Shown here: positions 1 to 6,670 of the stretch, one piece after another
How positions within the stretch are numbered: the first letter of the stretch is position 1
Layout: every line of letters starts with the position of its first letter
Source: CAUSWF01 sp963535465
GTDB lineage: Bacteria > Bacillota_I > Bacilli_A > RF39 > UBA660
Assembly: GCA_963535465.1 (NCBI GenBank)
Contig: CAUSWF010000002.1
Location: forward strand, 97,538 to 161,537
Direction of reading: 5' to 3'
DNA length: 64,000 nt
Notes under the pieces: generated by a model
The model's input: only the letters and a program-made list of their open reading frames with translations
What the model was told of the DNA's origin: nothing
Databases searched by the model: none
Program-made: the position numbers and the translations under genes

Positions 1-200
1 AAGAGTATTTTAGATATTATGTCGGTTTATATCGAAATAGAATAATTTGGTATACTTATACTTCTTATAATTGTTCTTGTTTAATATTTAAATTTGCAGA
101 TATAAATAAACAACCATCAGTACTTAATGATTTTTGTGGATATATTAGTAGGAAAGGTATTCAACCTATCTTAGACTGTGAAACTAATGAATTTATTTAA
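1..200 (+). CDS. 3' end of an unidentified protein
   Basis: An open frame enters from the left edge (first full codon at 3) and ends at TAA 198-200, giving 65 C-terminal residues. It is rich in Tyr, Ile and Asn and ends in ETNEFI. There is no recognisable motif. The start lies outside the window, so neither length nor function can be judged. Confidence 0.6.
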   Translation, partial: EYFRYYVGLYRNRIIWYTYTSYNCSCLIFKFADINKQPSVLNDFCGYISRKGIQPILDCETNEFI

Positions 201-332
201 AATATAATTATATAATGGACTGATTGTTTATGTTCGTTCAGTTTAAAAGAAGGATACAATATGTTGAAAACAACGGGAAAGCAATGTAAGTAATGAAGGC
301 TTCGACACCGAACCAACTATATAATTTTAATT

Positions 333-476
333 ATGGGAAAACTTTTAAATCAATTAAAAAATTATTTCGAAAATACTCCTAAAGAAGTATTAGAGAAAGA
401 AGCAAAAAAATTAGACTATCTCAATAAAATAGGTCCAGATGTTTTAGAGTATGCTAAAATAGTTAGAGGATATTAA
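333..476 (+). CDS. small charged helical protein, 47 aa
   Basis: ATG 333 to TAA 474-476. The product is short, Lys/Glu/Leu-rich and probably helical (MGKLLNQLKNYFENTPKEVL at the N-terminus). It follows a 132-base gap holding small inverted repeats (ACTGA/TCAGT and GTTG-AAAA-CAAC) with no gene seen. Small proteins of this build are common in phages of Bacteroidales, but function is unknown. Confidence 0.55.
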   Translation: MGKLLNQLKNYFENTPKEVLEKEAKKLDYLNKIGPDVLEYAKIVRGY

Positions 477-491
477 ATTTAATATATAAAA

Positions 492-680
492 ATGAATACA
501 ATACAAGCTATATTGGTTATTCCAATAATATTTCTTGGATGGGTTTATTTTGCAGCTATTACTTCTTTGTGGCAAGATTATGTTAAAATAAATAATGTGG
601 TTATTAATAGTTTATTATACCTATCATGTATGGCTATATCTACTATTCCATTTATACATTTACTAAAATTAATTTATTAA
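492..680 (+). CDS. small membrane protein, 62 aa
   Basis: Two hydrophobic stretches (about residues 6-28 and 36-60) and almost no charge between them indicate an inner-membrane protein. It ends five bases before the OmpA-type gene and is probably co-transcribed with it. No family recognised. Confidence 0.6.
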   Translation: MNTIQAILVIPIIFLGWVYFAAITSLWQDYVKINNVVINSLLYLSCMAISTIPFIHLLKLIY

Positions 681-684
681 AAAT

Positions 685-1752
685 ATGAAAAAATTTATTA
701 TTTTTATGATGGCTACTATGTTTAGCCTCATCACCAATGCTCAAACAGCATTACAAACAACTAAAGTACTTGATAATACCTATATTGGTATTAATGGCGG
801 TGTTACTACTCCTATGAGTTTAGATAAAGCACTTCCACTTAATCCAACTTTTGGTATTCGAGTAGGCAAGGACTTTACTCCAGTTATTGGTATAAATGTA
901 GAAGGAACTACATGGTTTGGTTCTAATTTTGATCTTAAAATTGGTAAGAATATGTTTAGAGCAGTTAATGTAGGTGTAAATCCAACTATTAACTTAACTA
1001 ATCTATTTAAAGGTTATAATGGATCTCCTCGTAAGTTAGAATTTATAACTGTAACAGGTCTTGGTTGGTTGCATAACTTTGGAAATTCCAATAATTATCT
1101 TACATCTAAGATGGCTATAGATATGGTATGGAATCCATGCTCATTCTTAAGTTTTTATATAGAACCTGGAGTATTTTGGAATCTTAATCAAGGAAAGAAT
1201 CAATTAACAAAAGTTTCTGGATTCTATGATAAACCTATGAATACTATGCCTTATGTAATTCAAGATATTACACAATATAATAAAGTACAATTTACTAAAA
1301 ACGGTGCTCAGTTATTTGTAAATGTAGGTATTACTTATAAATTTAAGACATCTAATGGAACTCATAATTTTAAATTGTATAATATTGGTGATTTAAATAA
1401 TGAAATTAATTCTCTTAGAAATGAACTTAATAAGAAACCTACAGAGATAATTAAAACAAAAACTAATACTGTTGTTAATAATGTAGGTACTTATGTAATA
1501 TTCTTTGCACAAGGTAGTTCTGAACTTTCTAATGATGCTTTACGTACTCTTGATAAAGTTAAAGGAGATGTTATAGTTGAAGGTTTCGCTTCTCCAGAAG
1601 GATCTGCTGAGTTTAATCAAACTCTATCTGAAGAACGTGCTAAAATAGTTACTACATTCTTAAAATTAAAGAAAGTAAATGTTATTGAATCTGTTGGAAG
1701 AGGTGCTACAAGTAATACTTCTAATAGAGTAGTAATTGTTACTAATAAATAA
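685..1752 (+). CDS. OmpA-family outer membrane protein
   Basis: A 355-aa protein with a clear Sec signal peptide (residues 1-20, ending NAQT). A middle region rich in alternating aromatic and polar residues fits an eight-stranded beta barrel. A C-terminal OmpA-like peptidoglycan-binding domain spans about residues 270-355, with GFASPEGSAEFN, NQTLSEERAKIV and NRVVIV matching the family core motifs. Proteins of this kind sit in the outer membrane and tether it to peptidoglycan. The GFASPEG form resembles Bacteroidales OmpA proteins rather than proteobacterial GHTD forms, suggesting capture from the host. In a phage genome it is probably a cargo gene modifying the infected cell surface, but a role in superinfection exclusion or lysis is only inference. 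Confidence 0.85.
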   Translation: MKKFIIFMMATMFSLITNAQTALQTTKVLDNTYIGINGGVTTPMSLDKALPLNPTFGIRVGKDFTPVIGINVEGTTWFGSNFDLKIGKNMFRAVNVGVNPTINLTNLFKGYNGSPRKLEFITVTGLGWLHNFGNSNNYLTSKMAIDMVWNPCSFLSFYIEPGVFWNLNQGKNQLTKVSGFYDKPMNTMPYVIQDITQYNKVQFTKNGAQLFVNVGITYKFKTSNGTHNFKLYNIGDLNNEINSLRNELNKKPTEIIKTKTNTVVNNVGTYVIFFAQGSSELSNDALRTLDKVKGDVIVEGFASPEGSAEFNQTLSEERAKIVTTFLKLKKVNVIESVGRGATSNTSNRVVIVTNK

Positions 1753-1762
1753 TATTAAAAAA

Positions 1763-2227
1763 ATGAAGAATCTAATTTTATTTTTAATCTGTACTTTATT
1801 TTGTTTAACTTCATGTAAAGAACATTTTTCTGATGGAGAAAGAGTTGGCGTAGTAACTAAGTTTTCTAAAGCTGGAGTAGTTTGGGATTCTTGGGATGGA
1901 CATCTTAATATTACTCAAACAGGAATGAACTCAGCTGGTGAACCTTTTGCTTTTTCATTAGATAATGATAGAAACGATCAAGATTCTATTGTAGAGTTAC
2001 TTACTGAAGCACAGCTTAAAGGTTGGAAAGTTAAACTTTTATATCATCAAGTTTGGGGTTTTAAGAATGTTTTTCATAATAGAGGTGAATCTGATTACTT
2101 TGTTGATGGTGTAGAAATACTTGATAAGAATTTTTCAAAACCTTTAGAAATTATAAATAATAATAATAAAACTAAAGGAAGTGTTATTGATACTATTTAC
2201 GTAGTTATTGATAAAAATAAACAATAA
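1763..2227 (+). CDS. lipoprotein of unknown function, 154 aa
   Basis: The start is set at ATG 1763, after the OmpA stop. The N-terminus is a type II signal peptide with lipobox LTSC (Cys17 or so), so the mature protein should be lipidated. The remainder is soluble and mixed, containing WDSWDGHLNITQTGMN, which recalls small phage lipoproteins of Bacteroidales but is not assigned. It is the third consecutive envelope-targeted gene. Confidence 0.7.
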   Translation: MKNLILFLICTLFCLTSCKEHFSDGERVGVVTKFSKAGVVWDSWDGHLNITQTGMNSAGEPFAFSLDNDRNDQDSIVELLTEAQLKGWKVKLLYHQVWGFKNVFHNRGESDYFVDGVEILDKNFSKPLEIINNNNKTKGSVIDTIYVVIDKNKQ

Positions 2228-2269
2228 AAGTAGCTGAGTCTTATTAGTTCCTCATTCAAAGAACTATAA

Positions 2270-2343
2270 CTCTCCTTAGCTCAACTGCAAAGAGCAACTT
2301 TCTTCTAAAAAGTGGGTTACAAGTTGGAATCTTGTAGGAGAGA
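2270..2343 (+). tRNA. tRNA-Arg(UCU) with a swapped 19-56 tertiary pair
   Basis: Cloverleaf: acceptor 2270-2276 with 2336-2342 (7 pairs), D stem GCTC/GAGC, anticodon stem ACTTT/AAAGT, loop CTTCTAA giving anticodon TCT (2304-2306), five-base variable loop, T stem ACAAG/CTTGT, discriminator A2343 and no encoded CCA. It reads AGA, the favoured Arg codon in this AT-rich genome. The T loop is TTGGAAT instead of TTCGAAT, and the D loop has GC where GG is usual, so the tertiary G19-C56 pair appears as C19-G56. A CUA suppressor reading would need a shifted stem that does not pair. Confidence 0.85.
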
Positions 2344-2364
2344 CTAATTAGTACTTTATTTAAT

Positions 2365-2584
2365 ATGTTTAATATATTATTTTTTTATATTCTGTTATTT
2401 CTTTGTAGGATTTATATTGTCTCTTCCTTATATATACCTTACTGATAAATATTGTAAACTAAGTAAATATCGTATAGAAAATTTACCTTCATTTTTACTT
2501 ATTTTATTTATCTGGCCCATATGTTGGACATTTATTCCTGTAATTATATTATTAATAATTCAACATAAAATTAAAAATTCATGA
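2365..2584 (+). pseudogene. small two-helix membrane protein, frameshifted at a T7 tract
   Basis: ATG 2365 opens a hydrophobic frame that stops early. Moving one base forward at the T7 tract (2380-2386) gives a continuous frame through PSFLLILFIWPICWTFIPVI to TGA 2582-2584. That stop overlaps the next gene's ATG, as expected for a real coupled gene. The joined product would have about 72 residues and two membrane helices. A single-base indel, phase variation or a sequencing error would each explain it. Confidence 0.5.
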
Positions 2585-2793
2585 CATTTGGAGATTTTAA
2601 AAACGAAATAACTAGAGTAATTGAAAATAGACCTAAAAATTGGAGAAAAGGTCAAACTGTATTTAATTATATTGAATCGAAATATGATGTTGCAAGAAGT
2701 GTGCAATATAGTGATAAAATTGATTGTTTTTATGATGATTCTAAAATTGAAGAATTTATAAAAGCAGCATATAAAAGAATTATTAATTCTTAA
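2581..2793 (+). CDS. small phage protein, 70 aa
   Basis: ATG 2581 overlaps the upstream TGA. The protein is basic at the N-terminus (RVIENRPKNWRKGQTVFNYI) and ends with a short acidic helix. The GQ-VFNYIE--Y-VAR pattern occurs in small proteins of Bacteroides phages, but I know of no function. Confidence 0.6.
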   Translation: MTFGDFKNEITRVIENRPKNWRKGQTVFNYIESKYDVARSVQYSDKIDCFYDDSKIEEFIKAAYKRIINS

Positions 2794-2812
2794 AACTATT
2801 AAAGCTTTTGAC

Positions 2813-3022
2813 TATATTGAAGTCTGTTAGCAATAACAGTTATAATTTAGTAAAGAGGTTAAGACTTTCTGATGTGTAGAAAGTTTGGAGCCAACCTTAT
2901 TATGGGTGAGGACTCTATTCCCATATTTTACATCTTTAGTAAGATTGTATTTCAAGATTAGCTATTCGAGAAAGTATTGCATATCTTGCGTATAGGTGGA
3001 AATATTCCACCTATTTTTATTT
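2813..3022 (+). ncRNA. candidate structured RNA upstream of tmRNA
   Basis: No plausible gene lies here. The stretch folds into consecutive hairpins: CTGTTA-GCAA-TAACAG (2824-2839, a GNRA-type loop); GGTT...AACC enclosing ACTTTCT/AGAAAGT (2857-2896); TATGGG/CCCATA (2901-2925); ATCTT/AAGAT (2932-2944). It ends in an intrinsic terminator. I could not match it to RNase P, 6S or a tRNA. It may be a free-standing RNA or a long leader. Confidence 0.45.
2992..3022 (+). terminator. intrinsic terminator before tmRNA
   Basis: A perfect 10-bp stem ATAGGTGGAA (2992-3001) with TTCCACCTAT (3005-3014), a 3-base loop and a following TTTTATTT. It ends directly at the tmRNA 5' end, so the upstream RNA and tmRNA are either separate units or processed from one transcript. 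Confidence 0.7.
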
Positions 3023-3341
3023 GGGGCTGTTTGGTTTTGATTGTATAAGGAAGTAAAAATAACATGCAAAGACTGATGGAAAGACATCAATTCAAATTAA
3101 ATGCTAAGGTTATTCCTATGAACAGCTTTGCTGTTCGCATTGCAGCTTAATGACTGCCGAGCTGGTAACTTGCTTAGGAACAGAAAAGTTACAAATTTAT
3201 AATTAAGTTATCCCTTCTTTAAAAAGGAAATTTTCATATTGCTAAATAATATAAAGATGATGTAACATCTATAAAAAACTAAGCATGTAAAATTATTTGA
3301 GGTATTTATACAAGACGAGAGTTCGAATCTCTCCAGCTCCA
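3023..3341 (+). ncRNA. ssrA: transfer-messenger RNA (tmRNA)
   Basis: tmRNA rescues stalled ribosomes by acting first as tRNA-Ala and then as a short mRNA for a degradation tag, with SmpB. The tRNA-like ends are complete: GGGGCTG (3023-3029) pairs with CAGCTCC (3334-3340) including the G3-U70 wobble that identifies alanine tRNA, discriminator A3341, T arm GAGAG-TTCGAAT-CTCTC, and the tmRNA-typical 5' run TTTGGTTTTGATT in place of a D arm. Helix 2 is present (TTGTATAA 3041-3048 with TTATACAA 3306-3313). A tag frame lies in the middle and is followed by further stems (GTAACTT with AAGTTAC) where pseudoknots are expected. Length is 319 nt, CCA not encoded. No SmpB gene is seen in the window, so the host protein must serve. 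Confidence 0.9.
3103..3150 (+). other. tmRNA tag reading frame (AKVIPMNSFAVRIAA)
   Basis: GCT 3103 begins a 15-codon frame, AKVIPMNSFAVRIAA, ending with tandem stops TAA TGA (3148-3153). It starts with the alanine resume codon and ends in a small hydrophobic Ala-Ala, as tags recognised by ClpXP-type proteases do. It is longer than, and unlike, the Bacteroidales tags I recall (ending NNYALAA). The exact resume codon is inferred, not demonstrated. Confidence 0.7.
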
Positions 3342-3444
3342 CTTTAGTTGGCTACTGACTACAAAATAGTAGATGACTTCTAGGGCCGTTCAACATGTAA
3401 ACAACCTAGGTAATGGCATACCTGTTAAAATCAAAGCATGCTAA

Positions 3445-3474
3445 GGGTACTCATAAGAGTGCCCTTTATTTTTT
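3445..3474 (+). terminator. intrinsic terminator after tmRNA
   Basis: GGGTACTC (3445-3452), loop ATAA, GAGTGCCC (3457-3464) with one G-U pair, then TTTATTTTTT. The 100 bases between the tmRNA 3' end and this stem contain a CTAC/GTAG hairpin but no gene; they are probably a tmRNA trailer. Confidence 0.8.
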
Positions 3475-3518
3475 ATATAAATCTAAAATAAATAAAGATA
3501 AAATTAGTAAATTAATAT

Positions 3519-3662
3519 ATGGAAGAATTAATAAGAGAATATGTCATTCCTATAAAACCTGTAGAAATGATTGATTGTAGTTATCTACCCAACAAAAAGA
3601 GTAAATCACGTGCAGGGTCAACACCCTACGCAAGTAAGAGGAAAAATAAACATAAAAAGTAA
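3519..3662 (+). CDS. small basic protein, 47 aa
   Basis: ATG 3519 to TAA 3660-3662. The C-terminal half is strongly basic (SKRKNKHKK at the end) and could bind nucleic acid. It ends six bases before the next gene. Unknown function. Confidence 0.5.
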   Translation: MEELIREYVIPIKPVEMIDCSYLPNKKSKSRAGSTPYASKRKNKHKK

Positions 3663-3667
3663 ATAGT

Positions 3668-4222
3668 ATGAAAATAGAATTACAATGTGATGATACAATC
3701 CCTATTCCTGAAGGTTGTAAAGCAGTTATCAAAGATGGAAATGTAGTATTTGAGAAAGAATTTAAGAAAGGAGATATACTTAGTTCTGGTAATATAATAT
3801 TAATATTTAAAGAAACCCATGAAGATAATATAAGTCATTTTCGTTCCTATTATGATATTACTAACCAAGCTGACATCTGTTGGATTCCTGATAATGAGAA
3901 TAACTATTGGGTTATAAAAGCTTTTCACCATGCTACTGAAGAAGAAAAACAGTTACTCTTCGATAAAATGAAAGAGCAAGGACTGCTCTGGAATGCTGAA
4001 AAGAAGCGTGTCGAAAATATTAGGTGGAGAGCAAAGTATGACGAAAAATATTACTATGTTAGTACAGAAGGAATTGTATTAGAAGATACAGAAGGGTGTC
4101 ATATTATTGATGATAATAGATATAAATTTGGCAACTATTTTCAAACAAAAGAACACGCAGAAGAAGCTTCTGATCGTATAAAAGAAACATTACAAAAATA
4201 TCATGAAGATTTAGGATATTAA
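3668..4222 (+). CDS. unknown soluble protein, 184 aa
   Basis: A mixed alpha/beta soluble protein with repeated aromatic-charged segments (WIPDNENNYWVIKAFHHATEEE). It has no signal peptide, membrane helix or known catalytic motif. Its TAA stop is followed in the same frame by a broken gene. Confidence 0.65.
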   Translation: MKIELQCDDTIPIPEGCKAVIKDGNVVFEKEFKKGDILSSGNIILIFKETHEDNISHFRSYYDITNQADICWIPDNENNYWVIKAFHHATEEEKQLLFDKMKEQGLLWNAEKKRVENIRWRAKYDEKYYYVSTEGIVLEDTEGCHIIDDNRYKFGNYFQTKEHAEEASDRIKETLQKYHEDLGY

Positions 4223-4225
4223 ACT

Positions 4226-4480
4226 ATAGCTAGATTTAGACTTGTAGATGTAAATAATAATAGAAATATTATAGAACATTATCGTTCTGAAATGTTTCCA
4301 GGTGATAAGGGGAATAAGGATTTTGACAAAGATTATGCTGACTGCTTGTAAAGATTCAGTGATGAACTTCATTTTGTAGATTATGAAAATTCTTCTCCTA
4401 ATTTAGAAACTCAAATTACTTATGATGATAAAGTTTAGGATTATATGTCAGATCCTATAGAAGATTTTTATAACTTATAA
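4226..4480 (+). pseudogene. decayed small gene with ATA start, TAA and TAG
   Basis: A frame of 84 codons reads well as protein (ATA-GCT-AGA start, then RFRLVDVNNNRNIIEHY) but has ATA where ATG is expected, an in-frame TAA at 4349 and an in-frame TAG at 4436 before the final TAA 4478-4480. Codon use between the stops looks coding, so decay is probably recent. TAG-as-sense alone would not rescue it. Confidence 0.45.
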
Positions 4481-4490
4481 ATAATAAAAT

Positions 4491-4853
4491 ATGAATAATA
4501 AATTAAAATGTGTACCTTTTATCATTAAAAATGATAATAAAACACCATGTGGTTATGCTAATGGTTATGTAGCTGTTCCTATAACTCATTCTTTATATGA
4601 AAGATATTATTTTGATGATGTTGAAGACTTTATAGATGTACATGGAGGATTAACTTTAAGTGAACATTTCGAGTCTTTTAGAAATGCTGATATAATTCCT
4701 TTAACTACTGATATTATATCTGAACATAGTTGGGTATTTGGCTTTGATACAAAGCACTACGATGATAATAAACGTAATTGGGATAGATTAAATTGTATTG
4801 ATGAGACTTTCAAGTTATTAAAACAATTAGAAGATTACGATAAAGAAAATTGA
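4491..4853 (+). CDS. unknown soluble protein, 120 aa
   Basis: Soluble, acidic in the C-terminal half. It contains YGYVAVPITHSLY-like text and a conserved-looking GGLT-S--F motif common in short phage proteins of this type. No function assigned. It precedes tRNA-His. Confidence 0.6.
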   Translation: MNNKLKCVPFIIKNDNKTPCGYANGYVAVPITHSLYERYYFDDVEDFIDVHGGLTLSEHFESFRNADIIPLTTDIISEHSWVFGFDTKHYDDNKRNWDRLNCIDETFKLLKQLEDYDKEN

Positions 4854-4915
4854 TTTAAGTCAATTTGATAAAAAATTTAATTTTACTATTTTTGAAAAAG
4901 TAAATTTAAATAAAT

Positions 4916-4989
4916 GGGTTAGGTAGTGTTAATGGTCAGCACGATTGTTTGTGGCACAATTAGTTTGAGTTCGAGCCTCAATTTAACCC
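4916..4989 (+). tRNA. tRNA-His(GUG)
   Basis: A cloverleaf with the histidine hallmark extra G(-1) at 4916 opposite C73 (4989). Acceptor GGTTAGG/TTTAACC has two G-U pairs, D stem GTGT/GCAC, anticodon stem ATTGT/ACAAT with loop TTGTGGC (anticodon GTG), T arm TTGAG-TTCGAGC-CTCAA. CCA is not encoded. Confidence 0.92.
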
Positions 4990-5032
4990 CAAATCCATCC
5001 TAATACTAAGTATTAACTAAAAATTAATAGCG

Positions 5033-5143
5033 ATGATTAGAAAAATGAAAAAGTTAATTAAGAAATGTGGAATAATTTATGCTGAAAATTTCTATAAACT
5101 TAATAAAAAAGTAATAGACGCAGGATTATTTCCGCTTATCTAA
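5033..5143 (+). CDS. small basic protein, 36 aa
   Basis: ATG 5033 to TAA 5141-5143. The first 12 residues are very basic (MIRKMKKLIKKC), then a hydrophobic-aromatic tail. It could be a membrane-active peptide or a translated leader of the lysozyme gene, which also begins MIRK. Low certainty. Confidence 0.4.
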   Translation: MIRKMKKLIKKCGIIYAENFYKLNKKVIDAGLFPLI

Positions 5144-5155
5144 AAAATTTAGATT

Positions 5156-5677
5156 ATGATTAGAAAAAGAAAAGTAAATTATCATTGTATTTACTGTCTT
5201 TGCATAGGAATCTTATTAGGAATTATTTTTAGTAATTCTAAAAAAGAACCTAATGCAAAAGATCAAATTGAAATTAAGATGAATGTTATTAAGGATAGTG
5301 TTGTATTCGATACTATGATTGTTAAAAAACAAGTCATTACTAAGAAACTCACGTCAAATAGAGCACTCCCTCTTAACGAAAATAATTTGAGGAAAGTTTT
5401 AAAAGACAATAATGTATGCCAATCTCATATTGTTTTAGCACAAGCTAAACTTGAAACAGGTAACTTTTCTTCAAAAGTTTGTAAAACAAAAAATAATTTA
5501 TTTGGACTTCGTAAGGGAAATACTTATAGAAGTTATTCTCATTGGTCTGAATCTGTTAAAGCCTATAAAAAACTTATTCAATCTAGGTACAAAGGAGGAA
5601 ATTATTATTCTTTTTTAGATAGAATTGGATATGCAGGCGATAAAAGTTATACAACGAAATTAAAAGAACTTGTATAA
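5156..5677 (+). CDS. membrane-anchored glucosaminidase-type lysozyme
   Basis: A 173-aa protein with an N-terminal membrane anchor (residues 11-26) and a C-terminal glucosaminidase (GH73/FlgJ-like) domain, residues 75-173. The motif AQAKLETGNFSS with catalytic Glu100 followed by KNNLFGLRKG is typical of the family, which cleaves peptidoglycan glycan strands. The anchor would hold the enzyme on the periplasmic face, like signal-anchor-release endolysins. It is followed by a lipoprotein gene and a terminator, forming a small lysis-like cassette. Confidence 0.8.
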   Translation: MIRKRKVNYHCIYCLCIGILLGIIFSNSKKEPNAKDQIEIKMNVIKDSVVFDTMIVKKQVITKKLTSNRALPLNENNLRKVLKDNNVCQSHIVLAQAKLETGNFSSKVCKTKNNLFGLRKGNTYRSYSHWSESVKAYKKLIQSRYKGGNYYSFLDRIGYAGDKSYTTKLKELV

Positions 5678-5719
5678 AGTTCATAAGATTTATTATTATT
5701 AATTAAAATTTTTATTAAA

Positions 5720-5854
5720 ATGAAGAAAATTATGATTGTTGCTGCTGTTTTTACAGCTGTAAGTTTTACGTCTTGTAATCGTACTGCGAATAATTCTAAA
5801 CAGACAGTAGATACTGTACGAATTGATACAGTACATACAGATTCTGTAAAATAA
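5720..5854 (+). CDS. small lipoprotein, 44 aa
   Basis: ATG 5720 to TAA 5852-5854. It has a type II signal peptide with lipobox FTSC (Cys about residue 20) followed by a short polar tail with DTVRIDTVHTDSV. Placed directly after the lysozyme and before a terminator, it has the size and build of an outer-membrane spanin subunit, but this is inference. Confidence 0.6.
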   Translation: MKKIMIVAAVFTAVSFTSCNRTANNSKQTVDTVRIDTVHTDSVK

Positions 5855-5859
5855 TCACT

Positions 5860-5884
5860 AGCTAGCTTTAAGCTAGCTTTTTTC
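5860..5884 (+). terminator. intrinsic terminator
   Basis: GCTAGCT with AGCTAGC around a very short TTTA-type loop, followed by TTTTTTCGTTT. It closes the lysozyme-lipoprotein unit. Confidence 0.7.
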
Positions 5885-5892
5885 GTTTATAT

Positions 5893-6030
5893 ATGATTGC
5901 AATTATTTTTATTATAGGAATATTATTAGTAATATCTTATAAACCACATTTTGAAATAATAAATGGCAAGTCTTTAATATTATGGTATACAAATCTTAAG
6001 AAAGAAAGAAAATGGATCCTTATATTATAA
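5893..6030 (+). CDS. small membrane protein, 45 aa
   Basis: ATG 5893 to TAA 6028-6030. One N-terminal membrane helix (IAIIFIIGILLVI) and a basic tail. It overlaps the next gene by 19 bases in another frame. Unknown function. Confidence 0.5.
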   Translation: MIAIIFIIGILLVISYKPHFEIINGKSLILWYTNLKKERKWILIL

Positions 6031-6251
6031 TATTTCTATTTCTTTTATTGATTGTATTAGTTACTCTTACATTAATATATTATAATACTGATGATTATTT
6101 TATTGGTATAGTAATTTCTAAAACAAAAGAATATTATTATGTAGATAATTTAATCAGTAAGCAAGTAGTAAAATGTAAAAGTAATAAAGAGTATCAAATA
6201 GGAGATAGAGTAACTGCTTTTAGAAAATACTTAACTTGGTATTTAGTATGA
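6012..6251 (+). CDS. single-span membrane protein, 79 aa
   Basis: One N-terminal membrane helix (residues 3-24) and a small beta-rich cytoplasmic or periplasmic tail ending KYLTWYLV. Its TGA overlaps the RNase H start. Confidence 0.6.
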   Translation: MDPYIIIFLFLLLIVLVTLTLIYYNTDDYFIGIVISKTKEYYYVDNLISKQVVKCKSNKEYQIGDRVTAFRKYLTWYLV

Positions 6252-6670
6252 TAAATTATACAATTTATACAGACGGTGCTTATAAACCTAGTTTAAATGC
6301 TGGAGGAATAGGTATCGTCTTTTTACGTAATGGGCAAAAAGTTTTTGAGCATTCATCTAAATATAAAGATACTACTAACCAAAGAATGGAAATGCAAGCT
6401 GTATTAGTTGCTCTAAATTCTATAATAAAAGAAATTGACTCTCTTACAATCATTACTGATAGCATGTATGTAGTAGGAACTCTTACTAAAAACTGGCAAC
6501 GAAAAACTAATAATGATTTATGGAATAAATTAGATATTGCTTTAAGTAAAGCTAAAAAATTAGTTAAAACACCTATACAATTTAAGCATGTTAAAGGTCA
6601 TAATGGGGATAAATATAATGAACAATGTGATAAATTAGCAAGTGAAGCATGTTATGAAATTGAATGTTGA
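6248..6670 (+). CDS. rnhA: ribonuclease HI
   Basis: A 140-aa RNase H fold enzyme that cuts RNA in RNA-DNA hybrids, for example primers. All acidic active-site residues are visible: D9 (YTDGAY), E48 (MEMQAV), D71 (TDSMYV) and D128, plus H118 in VKGHNG. Length is normal for the minimal family. ATG 6248 overlaps the previous stop and is preferred to an in-frame start 12 bases upstream because the N-terminal strand begins there. Confidence 0.93.
   Translation: MINYTIYTDGAYKPSLNAGGIGIVFLRNGQKVFEHSSKYKDTTNQRMEMQAVLVALNSIIKEIDSLTIITDSMYVVGTLTKNWQRKTNNDLWNKLDIALSKAKKLVKTPIQFKHVKGHNGDKYNEQCDKLASEACYEIEC

Noticed and set aside
231..332. tRNA-like or ribozyme-like text around GGCTTCGACACC
   Set aside because: No acceptor stem, D arm or ribozyme core could be built; only short hairpins are present.
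2296..2313. The tRNA at 2,270 as a CUA suppressor (the loop contains TTCTAAA)
   Set aside because: A CTA anticodon needs the stem CTTTC with AAGTG, which has mismatches; the ACTTT/AAAGT stem with a seven-base loop pairs perfectly and gives TCT.
3066..3107. Alternative tmRNA tag starting at GCA 3066
   Set aside because: It would give a hydrophilic tag ending in Lys-Cys, unlike known tags; the GCT 3103 frame ends in Ala-Ala and tandem stops.
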